Assembly (NCBI GenBank): GCA_036898135.1
Contig: CM072514.1
Location: forward strand, 83,058,435-83,122,434
DNA: 64,000 bases
Source: Oncomelania hupensis
Taxonomy: Eukaryota > Mollusca > Gastropoda > Littorinimorpha > Pomatiopsidae
Reading direction: 5' to 3'
Below, in pieces: positions 49,601 to 61,700 of the stretch. The notes under the pieces are model-generated. The model searched no databases, was not told where the DNA came from, and saw only the letters and a list, made by a program, of their open reading frames with translations. The stretch's first letter is position 1. Each line of letters opens with the position of its first letter. A program made the position numbers and the translations under genes.

Positions 49601-52465
49601 TCTGAAAAAAAAAAAATTCAAGGGACATAACCATGAAAATATTGCAACAACGACTGTTTCGAGGTTTTGAATGGACACCGACGATATATCAATTTTGAAA
49701 ATAAACCAGAGATAACATCATTGTACTTTCCAACCCAAAAAAAATTGTTAAAGTTGCAAAACAGGATTGCAGTGATCAATTCAAATGAGTTCAGTGTCAT
49801 CTTGATTTTCATTTGGGATTGCAGTGATTGGCCAGAAGTAAGTTAACATGATGCCATCTTGGATCCATGTCATCTTCTCTATGAGTTAACGGGTGTTCCG
49901 TGTGTGTAAGGTTCTACGCTCGGATGCCGGAGCCCAACCCGGAGCAGCAGAGAGCTGTGAGGCAAATTGTACAGGGTTCCTCCAGGCCTGCTCCCTACAT
50001 CATTTTTGGTCCCCCGGGTACTGGCAAGACCTTCACCATTGTGGAGGCCATCAAGCAGGTTAGCTGACTCTTTGTATGGGAGTGAGGTTTGTCCAAGTGT
50101 GTGTGTAGGTGTGTGCTTTGTGTATGTGTGTGATGGTGCTTGTGAACACGGGTAAATACCACCTGTGTTTAGCACTAATCCATGAACTGAAAGCACTGGC
50201 AGCAGAGAATGGGAGATAAATATATATCTTTCTAATCACCAGAGGATAGCATTTATTTAGGATTATTATCTTTAGGCGAGACAGTTACCTCCTAAACGCT
50301 TTGTTGTGTGAACTGTGCAGGTGGCGTGCCACATCCCAACATCTCACATTTTGGTTTGTGCTCCGTCCAACAGCGCTGCCGACCTGGTGACTTCTAAGCT
50401 GATTGGGGACATCAAGAAAGATCAGATCGTGCGCATCAACGCCAAGAGCAGGAATGTGCAAACTATCCCAGCTGATATCAAGGTATGGCCCAGTTTCCTT
50501 AGATGGTTCCTGCCATTTCCCCTTTTCTTCTCTGTACTCAGGCACTTGGGCGAACAACAGCCACTGTCTCTTTGCCTCCAAGGTTAAAAGAAATGGAGTT
50601 GGAATTCTTAGCTTGTCTGCATTTTTATTTTTCTGCAGAAATAAGTGACCCAATCTAAAATAAAAGCTAATTGTTGATATCTGCAGGCATGCCTACCCGT
50701 ACGGAATTTCCGTATTTTTCCGGAAATTTGAACATTTCTGCAAGTGCTACGAAAAATACGGATACTTGTTTCACAGTCCGGAAATAAATAAAAACAACAT
50801 TTGGAAAAAAATCGAACTCGTTGGCCTGTGGTAATGCACCGCGTGACGTTTTTCTGAAGACAGCCGAACTCGGTTTAATGCCGCAATGCGCAGTCGCAGT
50901 AGAGACACGTGGCATCGAAGTTTCCGGTAGAGGCACCAAAGTTTGCCGAACCAGTTTTTGCGCAGTCGCAGTGAAGATCGGTGCTCGTGAAATAGAATTC
51001 AAAACATGGCGTCCAAACTAATGGCTAAGCAAAGTGATTGTGAATCTGAGTCTTCAAAGAAACGGCACAAGGGCATATATATATATTGCCTCGTATTCTG
51101 AAAAGTGTCCTTCCGTTATTCGCGGCAACACTGACTCAAAAGTACGATTTGTGCCAACCAGTTTGGCATCTCCGCCGGTGGTATGAACGACATTAAGCGG
51201 CACGTGGAAGGCCCACAGCATTTTTTTTTTTGCTTCAGTTTATTATCCCTTTCTATCGGGAAAATCTGGGCCGCCTCCCCAGGGGAAGGCGTAGTCGCAG
51301 CCAGTGGCGCGCCCAAACCCTACCTACCTAACATTATCAGACCTGCCTACTCTCCCGCTTTTGGCGGGAGACTCACGCTTTTGACATGTCACGAAATACA
51401 TATTATTCAATCTTTATTGTTTGCAAACACGTCCTGGTCATATGCCAATGCCATGTCCCATTGTTATTATATAATGTCTCCCGCTTTTACTCTGAGGGGG
51501 GTAGGCAGGTCTGCATTATTTGTGAATTTTTGAAAGTTTTGCTGGCGTAGCAAACCGGAGTACCTGGAGAAAACCCCCGAGACGTTGCCCGAGTCGAAAG
51601 TAAATAATATTCGGAGAAACAAAACGCCCAGATGCTGGCTCGAACCCACACCTGTCAGGCGCCATTGGTTTCTGGCCTGTGGACAAGGCAAGTTAGTCCC
51701 GCCTTAGCCCACTTGGCCACAACGCTCACATATCAAGAATTATGAGGCTTTGGAGAGGAAAAAGAAGATTGTGGCAGCAAATCAATCTATCACTGGATTC
51801 TTCGCATAATCTCACAAAGGATGAGTGCAAAAGCAATAGGTAGTAAAAGTAAATACGGAAATCGTAATAGTAATACTGAAATTTAAAAAAGAGCTAATAC
51901 TGAAACTTCAAATTGAGGGTAGGCATGCCTGTATCTGTACTGGCTCAAGAATGTTATACTAACCTATTTCCCAAAGACCTGATTTGATTGACTTATTGCT
52001 TGCGCTGCAGCTCTTCTGTGTCCTTTCTATCAGACCCCTCCACAGGAGCTTTGCTCTCTGACCCCTAGGTGGGGCCTAGGATGCCCCACACCCCTGCCCT
52101 AATCCCCCTGTATTCATCCTCACCCATTGTGGACCCCTAAAGAATATATGTTGTTTTGTCATAAGTGTAGTGGCCCTTTGAGGGTTATATCCAAGATGCA
52201 TTCATCAACCCCAACTACTCACTCTTGACTGTGGAACTTTCGGACTCCCAACTTTACTTACTAACGGGAAATAACCCTATTTCATGTTATTTATACACCT
52301 TGCTAATCATTATTGTGGTAGGAAGATCAGTTACCTTCAGCCAATTTGTTTGTTTCTTAATTGTGCATTAATTTATTATTGTTGTTGTTGTTAATATTGT
52401 TATTTCTGTTATTATTATTATTATTGTTATTCTTATTAATTCTTCTTCTTCTTCTTCTTCTTCTT

Positions 52466-52545
<80 letters not shown>

Positions 52546-52706
52546 AATGTTTTGAAAAAGGGTTTAACTCTTCTCTCCCTGGCCCAAGCCTAAACCTAAT
52601 CCTTACCATTGGTAAAGATAATAGATTTTGGAAATTGTAATTGAAATATAAATCTCTATGAAGCTTCTTGTGATCTGAGTAATAATGCTTTGTATCTGTC
52701 AGTTTC

Positions 52707-52757
<51 letters not shown>

Positions 52758-55700
52758 TATCATTGTTATATAGCGCTATTTGAGCCCAAGAGCTGCTCAA
52801 GGTGCTGGCTGATACAGGATCTAACTCAAACCGCTAGAGGTGCCCACTGGCTGCCTTGGTCGCATAGTCTAACACTCGGACGAATGAGAAGGGAAAACTA
52901 TACACTGAAACAACAATCAGACTAATAGCAATAGTAAGATGGCCAGTGCTCACAGCCAATTTTATGTCCTGGGATTGAACCCGCAACCTTTGTAACATGA
53001 GCTCATTGCTATACCCACTGAGCTATCCCGGCCCTAGCCTCGGAGGTTAATACCAGATTTTACTGGTTTGGGGCACAATATATGATAATGAGAGTTGAGT
53101 GCCCACTTTGTCTACTGGTTTGGGGCACAGTATGTGATAATGAGAATTGTGTGCCCGCTTTGTCTACTGGTTTTTCAAGATTCAAGATCTATGTATTGTC
53201 CCCATGAATTACAAGAAAATTTTGTGTGTTGGCCTGGCGGCGTAAATATATCCAAAGACACTAATATAACATGAATCACATCATCACTGAGATAATACAA
53301 CTCGTACTTTCACTCTACTTCCTCAGGGTACCACACTACACCATTCGTTAGGCAGACTTCCAGGCTATCAGTCAGCAGGGTTGCCAACCACTACGGAATT
53401 TCCGTAGTTTACTCCGGAAATGAATACGCAGCTACGGAGCTACGCAAATCGAAAATTTACTACGGAAAGTCAATTTTTAACGATAGTATTACAGTTTTAA
53501 CGAGTTTTATTGAGCGCCTGTGCCTCCCGTAGCACCTCAAGGTCACGGTCATTCGGTTTACCTGCACGGTGTAATAGATCACGCTCCCAGTGCATGTTAG
53601 GAAATTCGACCAATCACCGTGAAGTGGTTTTGCAAACGGCCAATCGGTGCACAAAACCTCGACCTTTCTGTGACACTTTCGTGTCCGGGTCACGTTCTAC
53701 AGCGCCAGAAGAAAAGTTTGTGTGCGGCGTATTTTGAATCCATGATACCAAAAAGAAAGAAAACTAGCGATGAAAGCCCAGAAAAAAAAGAAGAGGACAG
53801 CAAATCAAGAGTACAGAAAAGAGTATTCTGAAAAATTTCCGTGCATCACTGCGTCATCGAGATCACACGATGTGACGCGACACGTGAATGGCAACCGTCA
53901 CAAAAGTCGTTGCCCTGATCCATAAAAGTTAGTCCCTGTTTAGTCGGTAGCCACCTTCAAGCACGATATTGGATTTTTTTTAAACACCTAACATTAATTC
54001 TTTTAAAAATTAGTTAGACGAGATTCAAAAATTTAAAGTATTATTATATAGCATTCATAGGAAAATTGCATGCAAATCAGACCCTAGTAATATGACAACC
54101 ATAGGACATTAAGAAAAGCTTCACTGCATGTTTTAAAGGGACTACTACTACACACTAAAGCTGGCTGGGAGCAACATTGAACAAAGGTTACAAGTTATAC
54201 AATAAACAAACCAACTTTCTTCCTGCATTTATTTATTTGTTTTATTTTATTTATTTTCAGGATGTGTGTTGCCTGGAAAAGGGTTTCATCGGCAGTGAAC
54301 GGAAGCAGGATTATATCAAGCGAGATGTCCGCATTTTTGTCACAACGTTGATCTCGGCTGGAAGGCGAGCTGCCAGTTTTCTTTGTTTTAAAATTGTGCT
54401 TCTCTGTAGGATAAAACCTAGACAGAACAGTCCCACAAAATGTAGCAAAATGTTTTGTTTTGTTTTTGTCCTAGATATATGGTAGTGTGTCTGGGAATGC
54501 ATTTGAATGACTTGCCATCTTGTTTTTCCTAAATTTGTTTCTTATAAATTTAAACACAAACAAAATTTAAACACAAAGCAAAAAATAAGTTACCTTCTAT
54601 TTCCGCATAAGGCCTATTTTAATTTAAGTCTAAATAGGCCTTATGAGGAAATGGGAGGTAACTTATTTTTTGTTTTGTGTTTGACGTTTGGACTTCGTCC
54701 GTGTATTTAGCAAAAAACAACATCACATAACAAACACAATTCTTCGGGCCTCCAGCCCCTAGAATGTACATATGGTAGTCACGTGGTAATATAGTATACA
54801 TATTGCATTATAAATCGACGGCATATGTTAAACATTCATTAGCTTGCAATAGCTAGCTGTTCATAAAATTCTGATCTTAATTTTAGTGCATGAAAAATAT
54901 ACAGACTTATCCTCCATAAATAGAATTTTGATCCATTCTGCAAAGCATGTACATACGATTGAAGTGGGAAAGTTATATATTTATCTCGAAGATCATTAAA
55001 TAAAGAACACTCTAATAGAAAATGATTTTCATTCTCAACAGCATTGCAAAATGCACATAATACATTGCCACCTACGTCACCAAAAGTTAACCTAAATAAT
55101 GAAGCTTTCAAGGGTAGAACGCCCAGTCGAAGTTTAATTAAACAATCTCTAAAACACTTAATGTGCATAAAATCAAGGTAGGCTTCTGCCTGGAAAACGT
55201 CTTTAAATATTCTATATTGCTGATAATTACCTTTCCTCAATACTGAACTGTCCCATTCTTGTATATAGTTATCCTTCATTCTTTGTTTAAATAGACTAAC
55301 AAAGGTGTTTTCGCACCCCACACTCTGTTGTACCCACGCGTACCCCAACCCCATGGAGAATAAATTGTTTTTTACTTTTGTTGCCCAGCAAGGTTTGTCT
55401 CTGTTATCTAAGTTAATTAGCATCTGGTAAGCTTGTCTGGGCAGTCTGTCTGGATTTAATTTGAGAAGCTTTAGCCAGTAACGTATGCAACGTACTGCGC
55501 TGTTTACATACAAGGGGTAGCGTCCAGTCTCACCGTAAATAAATTTGTTAGGTACTCCTATGGGTACGTTTAAGTATTTCTTGCATGCAAAAGTATGAAC
55601 TCTCTCAATGTTGTCTAACCGGTGTAGGCCCCACATCTCCGAGGCATAAATCAAAATTGGTTGTACTTGCGTATCAAAAATTTTAAAGTAACAGTTTTTC

Positions 55701-58700
55701 GAAATTTCTCTTAATTTTGAAATATTTCTAACACATTCAAAACAGGCCTTCTTGCCTTTTAATGCTAGCGCATCAACACCTTTCTTGATACTCATCTTGG
55801 TGGTAAAAATAAATCCGAGATAATTATATTCATTGACAACTTGTAGATGCTTTCCATCGAGATGCCATGATTCAGCTCTTCCCAAAAACCCTCCCTTGCG
55901 AAAAACAATTATTTTGGTCTTGTCTATATTAACATTCAGGTACAGTCTTTTGCATGCATTATTTAAAATATTAATTTGATTCTGTAACCCGCGAGGGGTG
56001 ATTGACATCAGCACGATATCGTCTGCGAACAATAACAAAAATAGGTCAATCAAGTTAGGTAATAACTGTATACCATGCAATCCATTGTTATCAATTGCTG
56101 TCGCTACTTCGTTAATAAATAAGGAAAAGATTTCTGGGCTCAAGATACAACCTTGACGCAAACCGACTGGGCAGTCAAAAAATTCTGTAAGTTTATCTTG
56201 AACCCTTACACAGGACAACACAGTTCTATATATAGATACAATTGCTTTCATAAATTTCCCCTCAATATTATTAGTGTGAAAAAGAATTTCGAACAATGGC
56301 TGATGTTGGACAGAATCAAAGGCTTTTTTCAGGTCCACGAAGCAGGCATACAGCTTTCCTCCCTTTTTACTTAAACATTTCTGTACTATGGCATTTAAGG
56401 TAAAAATATGGTCGGCGGTAGAATACCCCTTTCTAAATCCTGCCTGCGATTCCGTTAACTTGCTGTTACCCTCTACCCAGCCTGCTAGCCTCTTATTTAA
56501 TACCGATGTATAACACTTGCTAACTAAGCTTAACAGTGATACCCCTCTATAATTGTCAGCAAGACCGAACTCCCCTTTCTTAAAAATAGGTACAATAATA
56601 GCTTTGACCCAATCAGCTGGGTAAGTCCCGCTATCGAATAGTGCATTGAACAACTTTGTCATAAACAAAACGGTTGTTTCCCCTGATAGCTTAATCATTT
56701 CTGCCAGTACGTTATCTACTCCACAGGCTTTACCTACTTTCATCCTCTTTATTGCATCTCTTACTTCTTCTTCTAGAATGGGTCTGTTTAGCTCAAAACA
56801 AAAATCGTTTTCATTTGCAGGAGTATTATCTATGCGTTCTAGCAACGTTTCGTCTTTTGCAATCACAATGTTACCATTAAATACGTTTTTAAAATGATCA
56901 AACCACTCGGTTACAGTAATATCCTTACAAATCCCACTCTTCCTTTTTCCAGATATGTTTTTTACCTCGCCCCAGAACAATTTTGAATTGTTTCCTAAGG
57001 ACGCTAGGTATTCTGCTCTATTTCTTCCATACTCTAATTTCTTTTTACTAATCAAAGTCTTATAGTTTTTACGCGCCGCAACATACAGCTCTCTATCCTG
57101 TGCCTGCCTCGTGAACCTGAAATTCGCTAGCATACGTCTCGCGTGCAGCTTGGCAGTGTTACATTGGCTGTCATACCACCGCGCCTGTCGCGGGGCACCT
57201 CCCAATCTCACTCGCTTTGTCATACACTCGCTCGCCGCGCGCAGGGCGTCTGTGTATACTTTTAAAGCTGCGTCAACATTTGTGTCAATCAAAACAATCG
57301 CATTGTTACACGTAGTTTGAAAAATTTCTGAATTGACAGTGGACATAAACTCTTCCTCTTTGCTTTTATCCCAAACTGTTTTCGTTATCCAATGGCCTTT
57401 ACTTTCCTCCTGTATTTGTAAATTATTATGGTGAACATTCAAAGTCATAGCTACTGGGAAATGTGGTGAGTCTATACATGATTCAACCTTGAAAGTGGAC
57501 ATAAAATGTTTTGTACATAGGTCTTTAGATGCAATAAAATAGTCAACAACACTTCCACCATTTGCACCCACATAAGTCAACGCATCCTCAAAATCAAACT
57601 TGCATAGCCCATTCACAATTACACAATCAATCACAGAGCACAACTCTAACAAGTTTCTCCCAAATGCATTTATATCTTCATCATCAGATTTTCTCTTCCA
57701 CTCTTCTTTTTCATTCTCATTATCATCATTCCTTTCAGCATCTGCATTCATCCATAAATCATCAAAGTCAAACGGCAAAACATTCTCCACCCCTGTCCTA
57801 GCGTTTAAATCACCACAAATAATGAGTGAAAAATCATCCAGTCTTTCATGCAAATCAACAATACAATGCTCTATCACCTCCATCCCATATCCATTTTCAG
57901 CAATTTTCCAATAGTCGCTGTCATAAGGATGCACATATACACACATGAGACAGATATCTTTTTCCAAACCAAACAGCTCTTTTTTCAACTGTAAAACAAT
58001 CAAATGGTCGTAGGGTAATTTAATTTCCTCCACACGTTCAGAAATTGCTTTGCTAACAAATACTAAAACACCCCCAGATCTTCTTCCAGCAACGCTTAAT
58101 TTAACAGCTTTAGAGAAAAAAATGTCATACTTCTTGAAATGAACATAAGACAGGTTTGCTTTGTCAACAAAAGTTTCATTGAGAGCAAAGATATCAAAAC
58201 GATTCAGTGTTTGAACAACATCAAAAATATCTTGTTTGTTCAGCCACCCTTCACAGTTCCACGTACATATTGACAACGTGTTTGGGCCTTGGCCACACCC
58301 CTATTTAATTCTGTTGTCCCCCTTTCCCCTTCCCTCTCCTTCTTTAGCTTTATCCCTCCCCCCTCTGATGCTGTTCCCACCCCTACCTGCTCCTCCATCC
58401 CCTCTTCCTCCAGGCTGCGTCGCTGTCCTGTGTCCAGTCATAGTCCACTGCTGGAGGCTTGTCTGACCCTTATCACCACGCGCACTCAGGCCTTGATTAC
58501 CTTTTAAACCGTTTTCATCAGGCCTACTGTTCAATGAAGAAGTGCGCGTCGCGTGCCGGGTCCACACGGGGCTTTCCCTAGTAAAATGTTTGTTTACACT
58601 GCGCGTAGGCTTCGCACTGTTTGTCGCCGCTGGCATCGATACCCTTCGTCGGTCATCGTCTGCATGCCCCTCGTCATCGTAGTGGACGTTGTCGCGGTCG

Positions 58701-61700
58701 CTAGGTCTGTCTGCTGCCAGGGGCGGGAAATCTGGAACTGGCATCGCGAAGGGGTTGAAGTTCCAGTCTTCTGGGTCCATCTCTCGTCTGTCACTGCCCC
58801 CGTACGCCCCCTCCGCGTGTTGTTGTCGGTCATCGCTGTGGTCGTGGTTGAAGGTTGTCTGTTCGTGCGTGTCACCCGTGATGTTTCGTCTCTGTATCGG
58901 CACGATTGCTTCGGTGTTTGTGTCGTACGTGTAAACTCCCCCTCTGGTGATCAATTTGTCGAACTTCATCTTTGTTTTCTCGCCACTTGCACTGAACATC
59001 GCTTTGGCTTTTTCGTGTAGCATTCGGCGCTTCTGCCTGACTGATCGTGAGAAGTCTTCGTTGATATACACCCCTTTGAATCGATCTGAGGTTTTTAGGG
59101 TGCGAGCCTTGGTCAAAATTGACATCTTCTGCTTGTATGAGAGCAGTTTAACAATGACGGCGTTGCCAGGCCCCGTTCTGTGCGCCCTCTCTATGTTGAT
59201 GTGTTCTTCTATGCCTAGTCCATGCCTGATCACTTCTTTCACCTTCTTCTCACACGTATCCCAACTTTCTGGGCCCGACTCCCTCATAATGCCGTAAAAC
59301 ACCAAATTATTCCGTCGGCTGTGATTCTCTAGACTGTCACATTTGCTTTTCAAGTAGCACAGTTCTTCGCGTAGGCCTAAGTTTTCTGATTGTAAATCAC
59401 TGCACACAGTCTGTAGGTCAGATACACGGCTTTGAAGCTTTTCTTGGTTGCTGTCTATGAGTGCTAACCTTGCAGTGAAAGTGTCCCTAAGATCTTCTAA
59501 TCCACTCTTCATAGTTTGGATCTGACTAACTTGGTTGTTTTCAAAGGCAGTCATACGTTCACTGAGACTTTCGATGCCTTTCATAATGCGGTCTTGCTGT
59601 AGAGTGGAGGATGCCTGGGTAGAGTCATGCTGTTGTCTATTTTCATCATTCTCTTTCTTCTTTGTGGGTGTATTAGGTCCAGGGTTTGACTCGACATCAC
59701 CACACAAGAGCAGTAGACACGCCACAAACACACGTACTCCATTGAACCGGGCTGTTGAGTCACACTTGCTAGAGCTTGACACAGTCACTACACACCAGCA
59801 CGATAGTTCACACTTTGCAAAAACTTGCCGAGTCAAATTTCTTATGAAATCGTCCATAAGCGTGGCCAGAAATCGGCCTGTAGATTGCCGGTGATGAAGG
59901 CTGTCACTAGGCATTTTTCACAGTATGCGTACACCACATAGACTGGCAGAATATGACCAAAAACTTCCCAGTTTTTACGCTGCTTTCAAGAAAGCCGCCA
60001 TTCGCGGTCACGGCAACCACGTGACCCCCTTGTTTTGTGTTTAGTTACCTAGAGTTATCCGGGCTGACCGGTCCTGATTTGGCTCGGAAGAGTCCGCTGG
60101 ACCTAAAGCAATAATCATGTAATGTAATGTAATCCGGGCTGACATCATCACAAGCATGTCGTCTCAGAACATTATAAAAGCAACCCTGAGCTGCAAGCTT
60201 TTCTTCAGGAAAGTGGGTCGGGTGGTGGTTGCAGGACAGTGCAAGGTCAAACTAGCGGAGCTAGCCAGTATTTCGACTGAAATCAACCTTCTGGTTGATC
60301 TGGAAGGTTTGATGGAGGGCAGAGCAGAAATTATGGGCGAGAAACTGTGTTCGTTTGCAGAGAATGTCTGCCCTTCGTGGGACAACTCTGGGCGCAACAT
60401 CGGGGCAAGCTGTCCAAAGTTGTTTCCCCTCATATTTCCGAGCAAAGTCTGTTATAAGATGTCCTGTCACACGCAGAGCTATTTTTATCTACAGGACAGT
60501 GTTTGATGATGATGATGGTGGCAGTGATGGCGGAGGCGATGATAATGATGAAAATGATGATACATGAGATTTTGTAACCTGAGCATGTTTCTTGGTACAG
60601 AACGCCTTTCTTTAACCTAATTGGGGCTTTTGATCAAATATTCCTCCAGCATCATCACTACTGGTTCTGTGCAAACCTACTTTTATAATTCTTCATGGAA
60701 AATCACAAGAAAAAAGTATGTATGACAAAGAAACTGCGTTCCTTAACTACAACCATTTCCTTCTTAGGAAACACTGAGATTTCCCACTAGGTGTCGATGT
60801 TAGTGCCGTAAACACAGAAATATCTAGGCAACTGCCCCAGTTTGACAATGAGACATAGAGAGGTCAAGCGTTGATCCAGTTTACACAGCAGATACGGAGC
60901 GCGACAGGTAGAAGGAAAGCAGTATCAGCGACTAGACTGCACTTTTTGATGGCCACTTTGTTGGTGCTACTACTAACACTACACCAAATTGTAATTATCT
61001 TGCCTCCATTAGCCTTGGGAAAATGTTGGTGAAATATTACTCTAATTTGCAACAACAAAAAAAAACTTCCTGGCAATAGGAATGCATACTTGCATTATTA
61101 TGCCTGGCGAACAGGTTAAACCTGTTTGGTTAATTGAGAAAAAAACCCACATATATAACATCCATTATTATTATTATGATGATGATTATTAATATGATTT
61201 CTCTGGGATGATTATCCACGTCTGCTATATCTCCAATAGTGTGTGTAGATGTTAAACCTCAATGTTCATTATGATTATTAAGATGGGGGCTGTTGTGATG
61301 TTGATGATGGTAATGATGAGGATGTTGATTGACAATGATGATGACGACGAAAACAATTTGAAAGTGGGGCCATCCTGTTCTGTTTGAAACAGGATTGTAG
61401 GGGCCAACTTTCCACGTGACTTTTTCACGCACGTGTTCATCGATGAGGTGAGCCAGGCTACGGAAACTGAGGCGCTGGTGGCCATTGCGGGCGTGCTGTG
61501 CAGCGGAGAACCGACCCGCTGTGCTCAGGTGGTGCTAGCTGGTGACCACCGACAACTTGGCCCTGTCCTGATGTCGCCTTTGGCTGAAATGTGTGGCTTC
61601 AGTAAGTGGCAGCACTCATCACTGTTGGTTTACTGTAGGTAGGTGTGTTGTGGCACTGAAAGTGGCATGATCCATTCGCTTTTGTCAGGGCCAGCGCAGT

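Larger units (their letters stand above)
50684..51931 (+). mobile_element. CAGGCATG-ended hAT-like element with BED-finger remnant
   Basis: 15-bp perfect terminal inverted repeats CAGGCATGCCTACCC / GGGTAGGCATGCCTG, 6-bp duplication TATCTG (50678-50683 and 51932-51937). An ATG at 51006 opens [20 protein letters not shown]. Shifted frames continue with [10 protein letters not shown] and a BED zinc-finger half ([15 protein letters not shown] at 51177-51221), then resume at 51740-51810 with [16 protein letters not shown], as in hAT transposases. The gap between is filled by a SINE containing another MITE. Confidence 0.9.
54683..60029 (-). mobile_element. Full-length non-LTR retrotransposon (LINE family 4), apparently intact
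   Basis: 5347 bp on the minus strand between perfect 13-bp duplications TTGTTTTGTGTTT (54670-54682 and 60030-60042). The 5' UTR of about 115 bp begins GGGGGTCACGTGG and holds AATGGCGGC, a YY1-like word. ORF1 (537 aa) and ORF2 (1145 codons) are open. The 3' UTR ends with small hairpins (GGGC/GCCC and GGAC-GAA-GTCC) and no poly(A). Clean duplications and open frames indicate a recent insertion, antisense to the MOV10-like gene inside its GC-AG intron. Confidence 0.92.

Noticed and set aside
51640..51730. tRNA gene on the minus strand
   Set aside because: Box A and B are present but the cloverleaf is degenerate and it is followed by a SINE body and A-tail; the same holds for 52950-53035 and 18943-19010.
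52361..52708. Leu/Ile-rich or Lys/Asn-rich frames
   Set aside because: Trinucleotide microsatellites only; the same applies to 21586-21876 left part, 31575-31690 and 9004-9150.
54507..54801. Short frames on both strands near the LINE 3' end
   Set aside because: They derive from the 51-bp-arm palindrome and the LINE 3' UTR.
60156..60506. 116-codon frame as a gene
   Set aside because: No recognisable domain, no splice-supported neighbours, inside a MOV10-like intron; kept only as an unassigned stretch.
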